From: Fibrobacter sp.
Lineage (GTDB): Bacteria > Fibrobacterota > Fibrobacteria > Fibrobacterales > Fibrobacteraceae
Direction: 5' to 3'
Length of the DNA: 33,291 bases
Assembly: GCF_017545445.1 (NCBI RefSeq)
Contig: NZ_JAFWOM010000143.1
Location: forward strand, 1 to 33,291
Of this stretch, positions 8,238 through 15,139 are shown piece by piece. The translations under genes and the position numbers were made by a program. Below the pieces are notes generated by a model that was given only the letters and a program-made list of their open reading frames with translations, searched no databases and was not told where the DNA came from. Numbering within the stretch: position 1 is the first letter of the stretch; every line of letters starts with the position of its first letter.

Positions 8238-8283
8238 TTCAACGAAATACGGAAATTGTATAGATATTCCATATTTCGTTGAA
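8238..8283 (-). terminator. Long inverted repeat between the PIN module and hsdR
   Basis: TTCAACGAAATACGGAA (8238-8254) is matched by TTCCATATTTCGTTGAA (8267-8283): 17-bp arms, one mismatch, 12-nt loop. On the minus strand the hairpin is followed by a short ATTTTA rather than a long T-run. It probably terminates the toxin-antitoxin transcript, but could also act as an operator for hsdR, which starts about 95 bp downstream. Confidence 0.55.
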
Positions 8284-8297
8284 CATCATTCGATTTG

Positions 8298-8498
8298 CTA
8301 TTTCTTCTTGCTTGCGTCGTAAACGGCTTGTTTCTCAGCAACACAACTACTGAATTCTGACATAAAAGATTCAGCGCCCTGTCGGATATCTTCCAAGATT
8401 TCTTTGTGGGACATCTTGGAATGCTTCAGGGAATTGTACTCGCGCAGTTTGCGGATATCTTCTGCATCAAAGCGGTTGCTAATTTCGGGAGTGTCCAT
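8298..8498 (-). CDS. Small partner of the PIN protein (putative antitoxin)
   Basis: A 66-residue charged, helical-looking protein (MDTPEISNRFDAEDIRKLREY...) starts 2 bp after the last base of the PIN gene, so translation is probably coupled. Size, charge and tight linkage fit a type II antitoxin. No DNA-binding fold is evident. The toxin-first order is less common than antitoxin-first. The antitoxin role is inferred from context. Confidence 0.7.
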   Translation of the reverse strand: MDTPEISNRFDAEDIRKLREYNSLKHSKMSHKEILEDIRQGAESFMSEFSSCVAEKQAVYDASKKK

Positions 8499-8499
8499 A

Positions 8500-8988
8500 T
8501 TATGCTTCCTCCAATAATGCAGTGGGTGGGTAAATCAGCAAGTCCTTTCGGCCTTGCATTGTGGTGATGACCTTAATTCCACGAATTGTCTTGACATTAA
8601 CAATGTGCTTGAAATTCCACGAAATAATGATGTCACAGTCATTGAGAATTGCTGCCGCGATGTGCTGGCAATCATCCAGACTTTTTTGCTTAAGAATTCC
8701 AAAATCAATGAACTTTTCGGCAAGGGCGATTGTGTCTTCTGTTATGTTGACAATATTGAAATTTATTTCATGAAGATGCTTGAAGAACTGTTCCTTCTTT
8801 CGAAGATCCTTGCAATCGTTTAGTTCCTTCAAAACTACTTGGGACACGAAAATATCATAATCACCCTTTTTGAGGGTTTCCCATACTGCTCGTGTATCAG
8901 CCATTTTTTCGGGAGCATCGTCCTGTTCAAGATAGCTGATAACCGAGGTGTCCAGGTAGACTTTGAGTTTTCGGAAGTTCAAATCCAT
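8500..8988 (-). CDS. PIN-domain ribonuclease (VapC-like toxin)
   Basis: PIN proteins are Mg-dependent RNases; VapC-type toxins cut tRNA or rRNA. The 162-residue protein begins with the typical first strand and acid (VYLDTSVISYL, D13). It has a conserved acid near E55 (VLKELND), and a late acidic group at D105/D106 and D117/D119 (SLDDCQHIAAAILNDCDIIIS-W), ending in the 'WN-KH' segment seen in many PIN domains. The active-site acids appear present, so it may be functional. No ribosome-binding site precedes the ATG; TATATT at 8995-9000 lies 6 nt upstream, suggesting a leaderless transcript separate from the upstream AbiEi-like gene. The partner is probably the adjacent 66-residue protein. Confidence 0.88.
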   Translation of the reverse strand: MDLNFRKLKVYLDTSVISYLEQDDAPEKMADTRAVWETLKKGDYDIFVSQVVLKELNDCKDLRKKEQFFKHLHEINFNIVNITEDTIALAEKFIDFGILKQKSLDDCQHIAAAILNDCDIIISWNFKHIVNVKTIRGIKVITTMQGRKDLLIYPPTALLEEA

Positions 8989-8994
8989 ATTTTA

Positions 8995-9000
8995 AATATA
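8995..9000 (-). promoter_or_regulatory. Candidate -10 box for the PIN gene
   Basis: TATATT (overlapping context TATAGTATATT) lies 6 nt before the ATG at 8988 with no Shine-Dalgarno between. This is the same geometry as at hsdR. Confidence 0.4.
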
Positions 9001-9021
9001 CTATAAAAAGGTGAAAAAAAT

Positions 9022-9600
9022 TTAAAGCACTATTTCCAAATATGTGCTCAGCGTTTTTGCAACTCTCAGAATCCTCGCATATTTCATGAGTGTTGATATA
9101 TTTCGACCGCGACGTCTGATATAACTTTTGACAATTTCAGCACATACATCTATTCCAATTTTATTTCGATATTTTACGGCATCGCAGACAGAGCGTTCCA
9201 AGTCGGTGACGTGTACCTTATGCCCATGCACCTCCGCTATCGTGGTTCCGAATTCCAGCAGATGATCAGACCAGTAATAAAGTGTTATCGGAGGGTATTC
9301 GGGTAATACAAGTTTCCGTTTACGAGGTATGGCAACACAAAATGCATTAGGAATTTGCGTGGTAAGTTCGTAGTGCTCCCACGCCGAATACATGCACACT
9401 ACTCCACCGGGCACAAGAATGTCTATATCGAGCATTATGTCGGCCAATACGATAGGTTCAGCAAACACACCTGGACGAAGGCGAAGCAGCTCACCCGACT
9501 GAACCTTTTGCAAAACCAGATGATACTGATAAGTGTTCAAGTCTCCGCGAACAATGAAACCTTCACTATTACGAATTTCTTTTCCGTCATATTTGGGCAT
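9022..9600 (-). CDS. AbiEi-like winged-helix antitoxin/regulator
   Basis: A 192-residue protein whose N-terminal ~60 residues look like the winged helix of the AbiEi/DUF6088 group (GDL..YQYHLVLQKVQSGELLRLRPGVFAEP). A middle region with 'AWEHYELTTQIPNAFCVAIPRKRK' and 'VTDLERSVCDAVKYRNKIG' is typical of the AbiEi C-terminal domain. In AbiE type IV systems, AbiEi represses its own operon and counters the nucleotidyltransferase AbiEii. No AbiEii is encoded next to it; the next gene, 33 bp away, is a PIN toxin. It may be an orphan or serve the PIN module. Palindromes upstream (9619-9646, 9699-9718) could be its operators. Family call good; role inferred. Confidence 0.8.
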   Translation of the reverse strand: MPKYDGKEIRNSEGFIVRGDLNTYQYHLVLQKVQSGELLRLRPGVFAEPIVLADIMLDIDILVPGGVVCMYSAWEHYELTTQIPNAFCVAIPRKRKLVLPEYPPITLYYWSDHLLEFGTTIAEVHGHKVHVTDLERSVCDAVKYRNKIGIDVCAEIVKSYIRRRGRNISTLMKYARILRVAKTLSTYLEIVL

Positions 9601-9618
9601 ATTTCTACCGCAACAAAA

Positions 9619-9735
9619 CTACGACACTTTTACAAATGTGCCGTAGAATTTTAACATAAAGTTTAGCAGCACAAAAAAAATTAACACTTTATGCCCATTT
9701 AACATTTTAAAATGTTAAACGCAAGAAAAATGTTA
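9619..9735. promoter_or_regulatory. Palindromic upstream region of the AbiEi-like gene
   Basis: A perfect 20-bp palindrome (half-site TTAACATTTT) spans 9699-9718. Further TTAACA or TGTTAA half-sites lie near 9650, 9681 and 9730. Closer to the start codon, CTACGACA (9619-9626) faces TGTGCCGTAG (9637-9646) as an imperfect inverted repeat. AbiEi proteins are known to bind inverted repeats in their own promoters, so these are candidate operators. Confidence 0.45.
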
Positions 9736-9796
9736 AAACAAAAGTCGCTGATAAAATAGTAGGTCATGCACTAAAATCTACACTCGTCAATTTTAG

Positions 9797-9925
9797 CGGT
9801 CAAGGTGGCGGATTGCGAGGGGATTTTGCGTTAGAGAAAAACTCTTCAGCTCGCAATAACGAAGTTTCACAGGATCATTAGATCCTTCGACTTCACTCCG
9901 TTTCGCTCAGGATGACACTGCTAAT
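9797..9925. repeat. REP-like repeat mosaic
   Basis: The 9601-9941 spacer otherwise contains only the palindromes above. This part has GGATTGCGAGG...CTCGCAATAACGAA (9810-9862) and AGGATCATTAGATCCTTCGACTT...GCTCAGGATGACAC (9873-9918). They belong to the same repeat types as those inside hsdS and at 11226-11550. No gene is seen. Confidence 0.6.
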
Positions 9926-9941
9926 ATGCGATAGCTAGACT

Positions 9942-11168
9942 TTACTTTTTAGGTTTTCCCATGGGCACTTTACCATCGAAGCCGAAGCCAAAATAAAAGC
10001 GGTTCATTACCCCTACCCCATCCCGATGATTTACAAAATCATTGTAGGCAGGAGATACTTCAATCCGCCATTGAAACTTGGGAACAATATCAAACATATC
10101 CCCTACAGGAAATCTCTTAAAGATCTGAGTTCCAGCAACAAACGTTGCAAAAGTACTTTCCAACTCATCCCCATCGAGCTTTGTATTTTTTTCAGCAAAA
10201 GACAGCCCACCAAAAATATCAACTCCAAACATGTCTCCGTCAATTAAAGGATATCCTCCCATAAGTCCTAATCCGCCCCAGCTAAAATTATCGCCAAAGA
10301 GAGCATTTATGTGAAATAAAATCAAAACCGAATAAATTTGGACTCTCACCTGAGCCAACAACGAAAAGGATTCGTCAACGTCGCTCATGGTCGAATTGAA
10401 GAGACTTTTCCCAATCATGCCTGACATACCAAAATGAAGATTCAAACGTTTACGATCGCTTTGGAGCATTTTGTCAACAGACGCTTCATTCACCAAAGTA
10501 TTCACAAGTGCATTATATTTGCCCTCAGGAAAAGATTTTAAAAATACATCACGCATGACAATCAGCCACGAATATCCAAAATCGTAGTCGCTATCGTGTT
10601 CAAACGGGTTATCTTGCCGAATCCACAAATACAGCCATGAAGGGAGAGCTTTTGCAGCTAAATTAGTGACAACCCCGATAGGTGTTGGATTCTTGAATTC
10701 GGCGGCAAGAACAGAATAGCTTATATCGGCGAGTTCTGAAAGCAATTGGATTAATTTATCAGAATCTTTCTTGGGTTTCGTCTCCTTATTTTTTTCAAAG
10801 GCATACGCCGAATTATATTTGGCCAAAACATATTCGAACAGCAAATTCAATGCGGCGACATCTTCATCTTCTAAGTTCATTGACTTGAAATCAATTGTCT
10901 TTACAAGATGTCCGTTGTATGTAAGAAAAGATGATGCCTCTCTTTGTAGTTTTAGGAGTCGGTCTCCTAAGCAGTCCCCTGAATCGACTTGCATTCCGTT
11001 GTGAACAATATCGTCAAGAAGCGAATGCACGGCTTTATCGTTTTGTGGATAAATTTCAACAAAGCCGTCCAGAAGTCGCTCGTCCATTTCGCAAACATTC
11101 ATCGCTTGCGAAGAGCTGAATTCCAGAAGAGCAAGGAGCACTACAAAGCAAATACAATTCAATTTCAT
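9942..11168 (-). CDS. Secreted protein of unknown function
   Basis: This 408-residue protein is not a family I recognise. The frame opens at 11219, but MKLNC at 11168 starts a clear signal peptide (hydrophobic CICFVVLLALLEF, cleavage probably after SSSQA) with GAGAGG about 11 nt upstream. The N-terminal two-thirds look helical. The C-terminal ~120 residues are rich in alternating Gly/aromatic segments (GGLGLMGGYPLIDGD, FGVDIFGGLSF, FYFGFGFDGKV), like outer-membrane or cell-surface beta-strands. A short basic tail (GKPKK) follows, so it does not end in the usual terminal Phe of a porin. It is monocistronic and bordered by repeats on both sides. Confidence 0.75.
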   Translation of the reverse strand: MKLNCICFVVLLALLEFSSSQAMNVCEMDERLLDGFVEIYPQNDKAVHSLLDDIVHNGMQVDSGDCLGDRLLKLQREASSFLTYNGHLVKTIDFKSMNLEDEDVAALNLLFEYVLAKYNSAYAFEKNKETKPKKDSDKLIQLLSELADISYSVLAAEFKNPTPIGVVTNLAAKALPSWLYLWIRQDNPFEHDSDYDFGYSWLIVMRDVFLKSFPEGKYNALVNTLVNEASVDKMLQSDRKRLNLHFGMSGMIGKSLFNSTMSDVDESFSLLAQVRVQIYSVLILFHINALFGDNFSWGGLGLMGGYPLIDGDMFGVDIFGGLSFAEKNTKLDGDELESTFATFVAGTQIFKRFPVGDMFDIVPKFQWRIEVSPAYNDFVNHRDGVGVMNRFYFGFGFDGKVPMGKPKK

Positions 11169-11225
11169 TTCGATACAAACCTCTCGGTGACAATAATAAA
11201 TAAATTTGTTATTTATCATTGTTGA

Positions 11226-11550
11226 ATTGCGTTAGGGATAGTGACCACCGTGTGGCGGCCCTTCGGCAAGCTCAGGGACCTTTTCCAATGCTATTCTGCC
11301 GAAGGGCCGTCGCAAGAGCTGCACGGGGGCACCATTGGTGCGCACGGGCGGCCTTGCGATATAGCCCGACCTTGCCCGAGGGCAAGGGAACGCCCAATGT
11401 AATTTGAGATTGCCGCACCTTCGGCTCGCAATGACGAGATGCACACTCGCCTGCTGAGTTGTCTTCGACTCCACCCTTCAACGTACTTCGCTTGCTCAGG
11501 GACCTTAATAAGGTTGGTGAGCTTGTCGAACCACGCTCAGGATGACACGT
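11226..11550. repeat. Composite palindromic repeat mosaic
   Basis: The 11169-11685 spacer holds a run of inverted repeats. CGGCCCTTCGGCA (11256-11268) pairs perfectly with 11297-11309. TCGCAAG (11310-11316) pairs with CTTGCGA (11353-11359) and encloses GCACC-ATT-GGTGC (11329-11341). CCTTGCCC-GA-GGGCAAGG follows at 11370-11387. CTCGCAATGACGAG (11429-11442) and GCTCAGG...GCTCAGGATGACAC (11493-11549) match repeat types elsewhere in the window. Small frames across it are not credible genes. The last ~130 bp before the next gene is AT-rich and may hold its promoter. Confidence 0.7.
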
Positions 11551-11685
11551 CGCTTTTCGCCCATATTTTTCACGCTCGTCCGAACATTTTACCCCCCCCT
11601 TTTTCTACATTATGTTCAGTAACATTCTCTACCGGGATCGCCATCCCGATGGATTAACTCTCAACAAATGAGGAACAAACAAAAA

Positions 11686-12960
11686 ATGGCAAGAGCATTG
11701 ATTATCGGTTGTGGCGCCGTTGCCACAGTTGCTATCAAGAAGTGCTGCACCTGCAGCGAAGTTTTTAGCGAAATCTGCATCGCCAGCCGTCATCGCGAAA
11801 ATTGCGAGAAGTTGGCTCAGGAACTCCGCCCGAATACGAAGACGGTCATCACGACTGCCGCTGTCGATGCGGACAAGGCCGAGAACGTCTCTGCTCTTAT
11901 TAGAGAATACAAGCCGGACCTGGTGATGAATATCGCTCTCCCCTACCAGGACCTCGCCATCATGGATGCATGCCTTGAATGTGGCGTGAACTACATGGAC
12001 ACGGCTAACTACGAGCCGGAAAATATCGACGATCCGGAATGGCGCAAGGTTTACGACAAGCGCTGCAAGGAAAAGGGCTTTAGCGCCTACTTCGATTACA
12101 GCTGGCAGTGGGCTTACAAAGAAAAGTTTGAAAAGGCTGGTCTCACGGCATTGTTGGGTTCCGGCTTTGACCCGGGTGTTTCTCAGGCATACTGCGCCTA
12201 CGCCTTGAAGCACCAGTTCGATACCATCGAAGAAATCGACATCCTCGACTGCAATGGCGGCGATCACGGTTACAAGTTTGCAACGAACTTCAACCCGGAA
12301 ATCAACCTCCGCGAAGTGTCCGCTCCGGGCAGCTACTGGGACACGGACGAGAACGGCAAGGGCCACTGGGTTGAAATCCCGGCCATGAGCATCAAGCGTG
12401 AATACAACTTCGCACAGGTCGGCAAGAAGGACATGTACCTCCTCCACCACGAAGAAATTGAATCCCTCGCCCAGAACATTCCGGGCATCAAGCGCATCCG
12501 CTTCTTCATGACGTTTGGCCAGAGCTACCTCGACCACATGCGTTGCCTCGAAGACGTGGGCATGCTCAGCACGCAGCCGATCAAGTTCCAGGGTCAGGAC
12601 ATTGTTCCGATCCAGTTCCTCAAGGCTCTGCTCCCGGACCCGGCAAGTCTCGGTCCTCGCACGGTGGGCAAGACGAACATCGGTTGCATTTTCAAGGGTA
12701 CTAAGGATGGCAAGCCGAAGACTTACTATCTGTACAACGTTTGCGACCACCAGGAATGCTACAAGGAACTCGGCAGCCAGGCTATCGCCTACACGACTGG
12801 CGTTCCGGCCATGTGCGGTGCCATGATGGTGCTCACGGGCAAGTGGAACAAGCCGGGTGTGCATACGGTCGAAGAGTTCGATCCGGATCCGTTCATGGAA
12901 GCCCTCACAAAGTACGGCCTCCCGTGGAATGAAGACTTCAACCCGGTGCTGGTTGATTAG
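11686..12960 (+). CDS. Carboxynorspermidine/carboxyspermidine dehydrogenase (saccharopine dehydrogenase family)
   Basis: The enzyme condenses aspartate semialdehyde with putrescine or diaminopropane using NADPH, giving carboxyspermidine or carboxynorspermidine. This is the bacterial route to spermidine that avoids decarboxylated SAM. The 424-residue protein opens with a Rossmann loop (ARALIIGCGAVATV). Family-typical segments include 'NIALPYQDLAIMDACLECGVNYMDTANYEP', 'GFDPGVSQAYCAYAL', 'LDCNGGDHGYKFATNFNPEINLREV' and the C-terminal 'TTGVPAMCGAMMVLTGKW'. An upstream in-frame ATG at 11668 lacks a ribosome-binding site; 11686 has GAGGA upstream and starts at the Rossmann strand. speA follows 89 bp later. 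The partner decarboxylase (NspC/CASDC) is not in this window. Confidence 0.88.
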   Translation: MARALIIGCGAVATVAIKKCCTCSEVFSEICIASRHRENCEKLAQELRPNTKTVITTAAVDADKAENVSALIREYKPDLVMNIALPYQDLAIMDACLECGVNYMDTANYEPENIDDPEWRKVYDKRCKEKGFSAYFDYSWQWAYKEKFEKAGLTALLGSGFDPGVSQAYCAYALKHQFDTIEEIDILDCNGGDHGYKFATNFNPEINLREVSAPGSYWDTDENGKGHWVEIPAMSIKREYNFAQVGKKDMYLLHHEEIESLAQNIPGIKRIRFFMTFGQSYLDHMRCLEDVGMLSTQPIKFQGQDIVPIQFLKALLPDPASLGPRTVGKTNIGCIFKGTKDGKPKTYYLYNVCDHQECYKELGSQAIAYTTGVPAMCGAMMVLTGKWNKPGVHTVEEFDPDPFMEALTKYGLPWNEDFNPVLVD

Positions 12961-13049
12961 TAGGAAGTAGGAAGTTAGAAGTAGACAGTTCTCTTGATAG
13001 TCCTGTCTACTGCCTACTGTCTACTGACTACTGATCCGAAGGATCCTTT
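12961..13049 (+). repeat. Short-word repeat leader before speA
   Basis: The spacer consists of degenerate repeats of the word TAGGAAGT/TAGAAGTAGACAG, then CTGTCTACTGCCTACTGTCTACTGACTACTG. GTAGACAG (from ~12981) can pair with CTGTCTAC (from ~13003), a hairpin that may act in attenuation. GATCCGAAGGATCC lies next to the ribosome-binding region. No gene. Confidence 0.55.
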
Positions 13050-14948
13050 ATGAAAAAATGGCGCATTGACGATTCCCGAGATCTTTACAACGTAAAGGGC
13101 TGGGGCGTAAGTTACTTTGACATTAACGACAAGGGTCACGCGACGGTTTCGCCGATCAAGAATGGCGGTCCGAGCATCGACCTTTACGAGCTCGTGCAGG
13201 AACTTTCCTTGCGCGATGTTTCGACTCCTGTGTTGTTGCGCTTCCCGGATATTCTGGACAGCCGCATCGAAAAGATTCACGAGTGCTTCACGAAGGCGAC
13301 GACTGAATATGGCTACAAAGGTGGCCATTACAGCATCTTCCCGATCAAGGTGAACCAGCAGCGTGCGGTCTTGGAAGAAGTGGTGAGTCACGGTTCCAAG
13401 TTCAACATCGGCCTCGAGGCGGGTTCCAAGCCGGAACTCCACGCGGTACTTGCGAACATGGAAAATCCGGACGCGTTGATTATCTGCAACGGCTACAAGG
13501 ACGAAGACTTTATCGAGCTGGCTCTCCTTGCGCAGAAGATGGGCAAGAAGATTTTCATTGTCGTCGAGAAGATGAACGAGCTTCACTTGGTTGTAGATTT
13601 GTCTCGTCGCATCGGCGTGCGCCCGAACATCGGCATTCGCATCAAGCTTGCAAGCTCTGGCAGCGGCAAGTGGGAAGAATCCGGCGGATACCACAGCAAG
13701 TTCGGCCTGAACAGTTCTGAACTTTTGGAAGCACTCGACTACATCAAAGAAGAGAAGATGGAAGACTGCATGAAGCTCATCCACTTCCACTTGGGTAGCC
13801 AGATTACGAACATTCGCCATATCAAGAATGGACTCCGCGAAGTGTCGCAGTTCTACGTTCAAATTAAGAAGATGGGCATGGGCCTTGAATTCGTGGATGT
13901 GGGCGGCGGCCTCGGCGTGGATTACGACGGCACACGCAGTTCTAACGCAAGCTCAGTGAACTATTCCATCCAGGAATACGCAAACGACGTTGTCTATGCG
14001 ATGTACGAAGCTTGCGAAAACGGCGGCGTTCAGCATCCAAACATTATTGCGGAATCGGGCCGTGCACTTTCGGCTCACCATTCCATCTTGGTGTTCAACG
14101 TGCTTGAAACGGCAGGCCAAGCCTTCTTTGACGAGAGCGTTCACGAAATTAGCGATGACGCTCCGGTAGCACTGAAGGACTTGTACGGCATTTACAAGAG
14201 CCTTTCTCCGAAAAACTTGCTCGAAAGCTGGCACGATGCCATGCAAATTAACGACGACACCTTGAGCGGTTTCAAGATGGGCGACGTAGATTTGCAGACG
14301 CGCGCCATGAGCGAACGTTTGTTCTGGAGTATCGCTCGCAAGGTGGATTTGCTCGCACGCGACTTGCGCCATCCGCCTTATGAATTGAGCGAACTCCCGC
14401 GCTTGCTTGCCGAAAAGTACTTCTGCAACTTCAGCCTTTTCCAGAGCCTCCCGGACAGCTGGGGCGTGGATCAGGTGTTCCCGATTATGCCGATCCAGCG
14501 TTTGGACGAAGAACCGACGATTGAGACGACGATTCAGGACGTGACTTGCGATAGCGACGGCAAGATTGACATGTTCGTTCGCGGCGGCGAAGTGGCACGC
14601 ACCATTCCGCTCCACCCGATCAAGAAAGACGAACCGTACTTTATCGCGGTTTACCTCGTCGGCGCTTACCAGGAAATTCTCGGTGACCTCCACAACCTCT
14701 TTGGCGATACGAACGCTGTGCACATTGTCTGCAACGACAAGGGCGGCTACGATATCGACAAGGTGATTGACGGCGAATCCGTGGAAGACGTGCTCGACTA
14801 CGTGAACTTCAGCGACAAGGCTCTTGTCCGCAACATGGAAAACTGGGTCACGCGCTCTGTGAAGGAAGGAAAGATTACGCTTCAGGAAGGCAAGGAATTC
14901 TTGAACATCTATCGTTCCGGACTTTACGGATATACGTATCTGGAGTAA
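13050..14948 (+). CDS. speA: Biosynthetic arginine decarboxylase
   Basis: SpeA decarboxylates arginine to agmatine with PLP, the first step of the agmatine route to putrescine. The 632-residue protein matches the family in length. The PLP lysine is K100 in FPIKVNQQ. The alanine-racemase-like barrel has 'GLEAGSKPEL', 'HFHLGSQITNIRHIKNGLRE', 'VDVGGGLGVDYDGT' and 'AESGRALSAHHSILVF'. The catalytic cysteine motif is CDSDGKID with C500. The C-terminus (YRSGLYGYTYLE) is typical. The gene follows the carboxynorspermidine dehydrogenase in the same direction: SpeA leads towards the putrescine the other enzyme uses. The stop codon touches the multi-hairpin element at 14948. Confidence 0.95.
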   Translation: MKKWRIDDSRDLYNVKGWGVSYFDINDKGHATVSPIKNGGPSIDLYELVQELSLRDVSTPVLLRFPDILDSRIEKIHECFTKATTEYGYKGGHYSIFPIKVNQQRAVLEEVVSHGSKFNIGLEAGSKPELHAVLANMENPDALIICNGYKDEDFIELALLAQKMGKKIFIVVEKMNELHLVVDLSRRIGVRPNIGIRIKLASSGSGKWEESGGYHSKFGLNSSELLEALDYIKEEKMEDCMKLIHFHLGSQITNIRHIKNGLREVSQFYVQIKKMGMGLEFVDVGGGLGVDYDGTRSSNASSVNYSIQEYANDVVYAMYEACENGGVQHPNIIAESGRALSAHHSILVFNVLETAGQAFFDESVHEISDDAPVALKDLYGIYKSLSPKNLLESWHDAMQINDDTLSGFKMGDVDLQTRAMSERLFWSIARKVDLLARDLRHPPYELSELPRLLAEKYFCNFSLFQSLPDSWGVDQVFPIMPIQRLDEEPTIETTIQDVTCDSDGKIDMFVRGGEVARTIPLHPIKKDEPYFIAVYLVGAYQEILGDLHNLFGDTNAVHIVCNDKGGYDIDKVIDGESVEDVLDYVNFSDKALVRNMENWVTRSVKEGKITLQEGKEFLNIYRSGLYGYTYLE

Positions 14949-15053
14949 TGAGCTACGAGCAATGAGGTCGCATTACTTCGTAATGCTTTGAGTTTATTAT
15001 GGCACCGAAGGTGCGATTATCAATACTCAAAGGACCGAAAGGTCCGAGCTCAT
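14948..15053 (+). repeat. Multi-hairpin element A (closing helix around three stem-loops)
   Basis: ATGAGCT (14948-14954) pairs perfectly with AGCTCAT (15047-15053). Inside are GCATTAC-TTC-GTAATGC (14970-14986); CTTTGAGT (14986-14993) paired with ACTCAAAG (15025-15032), itself enclosing GCACC-GAA-GGTGC (15002-15014); and GGACC-GAAA-GGTCC (15032-15045). The arms share end bases, so the stems are contiguous. It begins at the last base of the speA stop. It may act as a 3' end structure or be a mobile repeat. Confidence 0.7.
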
Positions 15054-15073
15054 ACCTCAAAGTGAAAGTAGAA

Positions 15074-15101
15074 TGTCACCCCGGCCTCTGTGCCGGGGTC
15101 G
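15074..15101. repeat. REP-like palindrome upstream of nudC
   Basis: ACCCCGGC (15078-15085) pairs with GCCGGGGT (15092-15099) and is preceded by TGTC. This is the same family as the palindromes near 25317 and 31082. It lies inside an artificial N-terminal extension of the nudC frame. Confidence 0.7.
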
Positions 15102-15139
15102 CCTTTTACAAGGGAAAAGCCCAAAAAATTGGACATATC

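Noticed and set aside
11629..12864. 411-residue minus-strand frame opposite the carboxynorspermidine dehydrogenase gene
   Set aside because: It mirrors a well-supported gene with conserved motifs; it is low-complexity Ala/Val/Arg sequence without a domain, a result of codon bias in the true gene.
13953..14723. 256-residue minus-strand frame opposite speA
   Set aside because: Shadow of speA; composition follows the antisense codon pattern and there is no start signal.
14999..15139. N-terminal extension of nudC by 47 residues
   Set aside because: It is translated repeat DNA (hairpin element A and a REP palindrome); the ATG at 15140 gives normal NudC length.
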